In this document: one piece after another, positions 63,158-64,000 of the stretch | Position numbering within the stretch: position 1 is the first letter of the stretch | Layout: each line of letters opens with the position of its first letter | From: Kitasatospora sp. MMS16-BH015 | Lineage (GTDB): Bacteria; Actinomycetota; Actinomycetes; Streptomycetales; Streptomycetaceae | DNA: 64,000 bases | Direction: 5' to 3' | Assembly (NCBI RefSeq): GCF_002943525.1 | Contig: NZ_CP025394.1 | Location: forward strand, 1,488,001 to 1,552,000 | Notes under the pieces: generated by a model | Database searches by the model: none | Seen by the model: only the letters and a program-made list of their open reading frames with translations | Told to the model about the DNA's origin: nothing | Made by a program: the position numbers and the translations under genes

Positions 63158-64000
63158 TTACAGGTACTGACCCGTGTTGGCGACAGTGTCGATGGAGCGG
63201 CCGGACTCGGCGCCCTGCTTGCCGGTGACGAGCGTGCGGATGAAGACGATCCGCTCGCCCTTCTTGCCGGAGATGCGGGCCCAGTCGTCCGGGTTGGTCG
63301 TGTTGGGCAGGTCCTCGTTCTCCTTGAACTCGTCCACGCAGGCGGCGAGCAGGTGGGAGACGCGCAGACCGCGCTGGCCGTGGTCGAGGAAGTCCTTGAT
63401 CGCCATCTTCTTGGCCCGGTCCACGATGTTCTGGATCATGGCGCCGGAGTTGAAGTCCTTGAAGTACAGGACCTCCTTGTCACCGTTGGCGTAGGTGACC
63501 TCCAGGAAGCGGTTCTCCTCGGTCTCGGTGTACATCCGCTCCACGACGGCCTGGATCATGGCGAGCACCGTCGTCTCGACGGACCCGTCGTGCTCCTTGA
63601 GGTCGTCCGGGTGGAAGGGCAGCGAGCCCTTGAGGTACTTGGAGAAGATGTCCTTCGCGGCCTCGGCGTCCGGGCGCTCGATCTTGATCTTCACGTCGAG
63701 GCGGCCGGGCCGCAGGATCGCCGGGTCGATCATGTCCTCGCGGTTCGAGGCGCCGATCACGATGACGTTCTCCAGGCCCTCCACGCCGTCGATCTCGGCG
63801 AGCAGCTGGGGGACGATGGTGTTCTCCACGTCCGAGCTGACGCCGGAGCCACGGGTGCGGAAGAGCGACTCCATCTCGTCGAAGAAGACGATGACGGGCG
63901 TGCCCTCGCTCGCCTTCTCCCGGGCCCGCTGGAAGACCAGCCGGATCTGCCGCTCCGTCTCGCCGACGTACTTGTTGAGCAGCTCGGGGCCCTTGATGTT
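63158..64000 (-). CDS. arc: Proteasome-associated AAA ATPase (Arc/Mpa), 3' part
   Basis: Last 281 codons (280 residues plus stop); the gene runs off the window and codons are in phase with base 64000. Walker [11 protein letters not shown], sensor/arginine-finger region [20 protein letters not shown], and the C-terminal [12 protein letters not shown] whose last three residues fit the HbYX-type proteasome-docking motif. It unfolds pupylated proteins and feeds them to the 20S core. Confidence 0.95.
   Translation of the reverse strand, partial: NIKGPELLNKYVGETERQIRLVFQRAREKASEGTPVIVFFDEMESLFRTRGSGVSSDVENTIVPQLLAEIDGVEGLENVIVIGASNREDMIDPAILRPGRLDVKIKIERPDAEAAKDIFSKYLKGSLPFHPDDLKEHDGSVETTVLAMIQAVVERMYTETEENRFLEVTYANGDKEVLYFKDFNSGAMIQNIVDRAKKMAIKDFLDHGQRGLRVSHLLAACVDEFKENEDLPNTTNPDDWARISGKKGERIVFIRTLVTGKQGAESGRSIDTVANTGQYL

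Noticed and set aside
1..64000. tRNA, rRNA, transposase, integrase, phage or polyketide/NRPS genes
   Set aside because: None seen while reading the window; no cloverleaf with anticodon loop and no DDE transposase or PKS/NRPS motifs were recognised. A scan with tRNAscan-SE and ISfinder would settle it.

Overview
The window is a GC-rich actinobacterial chromosome segment with strong codon bias to G/C in third positions and many GTG starts. A Pup-proteasome locus (arc-dop-pup-prcBA-pafA ... pafBC) lies next to tatA/tatC. Together with the many secreted peptidases, lipoproteins and leaderless-looking promoters, this points to a Streptomyces/Kitasatospora-type streptomycete; the assignment is inference from gene content. 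No rRNA, tRNA, CRISPR array, insertion sequence or prophage was seen.

Layout. 0-28 kb: mostly exported hydrolases and uptake. It holds a DPP-IV-like S9 peptidase (cut by the window edge), an M6 (immune inhibitor A) metalloprotease, an MBL-fold hydrolase, two VOC proteins around a truncated AraC regulator, an unknown conserved-looking protein, a CynX-type exporter, a frameshifted small secreted protein, an immunity-like protein, a secreted serine hydrolase, a GNAT remnant, a PucR-like regulator, a GH36 alpha-galactosidase and an M9 collagenase. A five-gene dipeptide ABC operon, aminopeptidase P, a nitronate monooxygenase-like enzyme and an unusual secreted protein follow.

28-35 kb: a small conflict/defence-like island. 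A giant caspase-NACHT-WD40 protein is split by a one-base frameshift. It is followed by a RHH/PIN toxin-antitoxin pair with a self-overlapping operator, and a P-loop kinase gene whose 3' end overlaps the toxin gene.

35-41.6 kb: a HEAT-repeat protein, a small ORF, a NarL-type two-component system divergent from an FtsX/LolD-type ABC exporter, and a DUF3761-like lipoprotein.

41.7-50.9 kb: a complete hydroxyproline catabolic cluster on the minus strand: GntR regulator, OCD-family reductase, two proline-racemase-family proteins, ketoglutarate-semialdehyde dehydrogenase, deaminase, and a three-subunit hydroxyproline oxidase. Three promoters carry similar palindromic sites that may bind the GntR protein.

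51-64 kb: tatC, tatA, two tiny genes missed by simple size cut-offs, pafC, pafB, three consecutive FKBP genes, pafA, prcA, prcB, pup, dop and the end of arc, with several strong hairpin terminators.

Taken together, collagenase, Xaa-Pro-processing peptidases, dipeptide import and hydroxyproline oxidation would let the cell live on collagen-like protein. The most unusual items are the split caspase-STAND gene with its neighbours, the paired leaderless VOC promoters and the hydroxyproline operator set.
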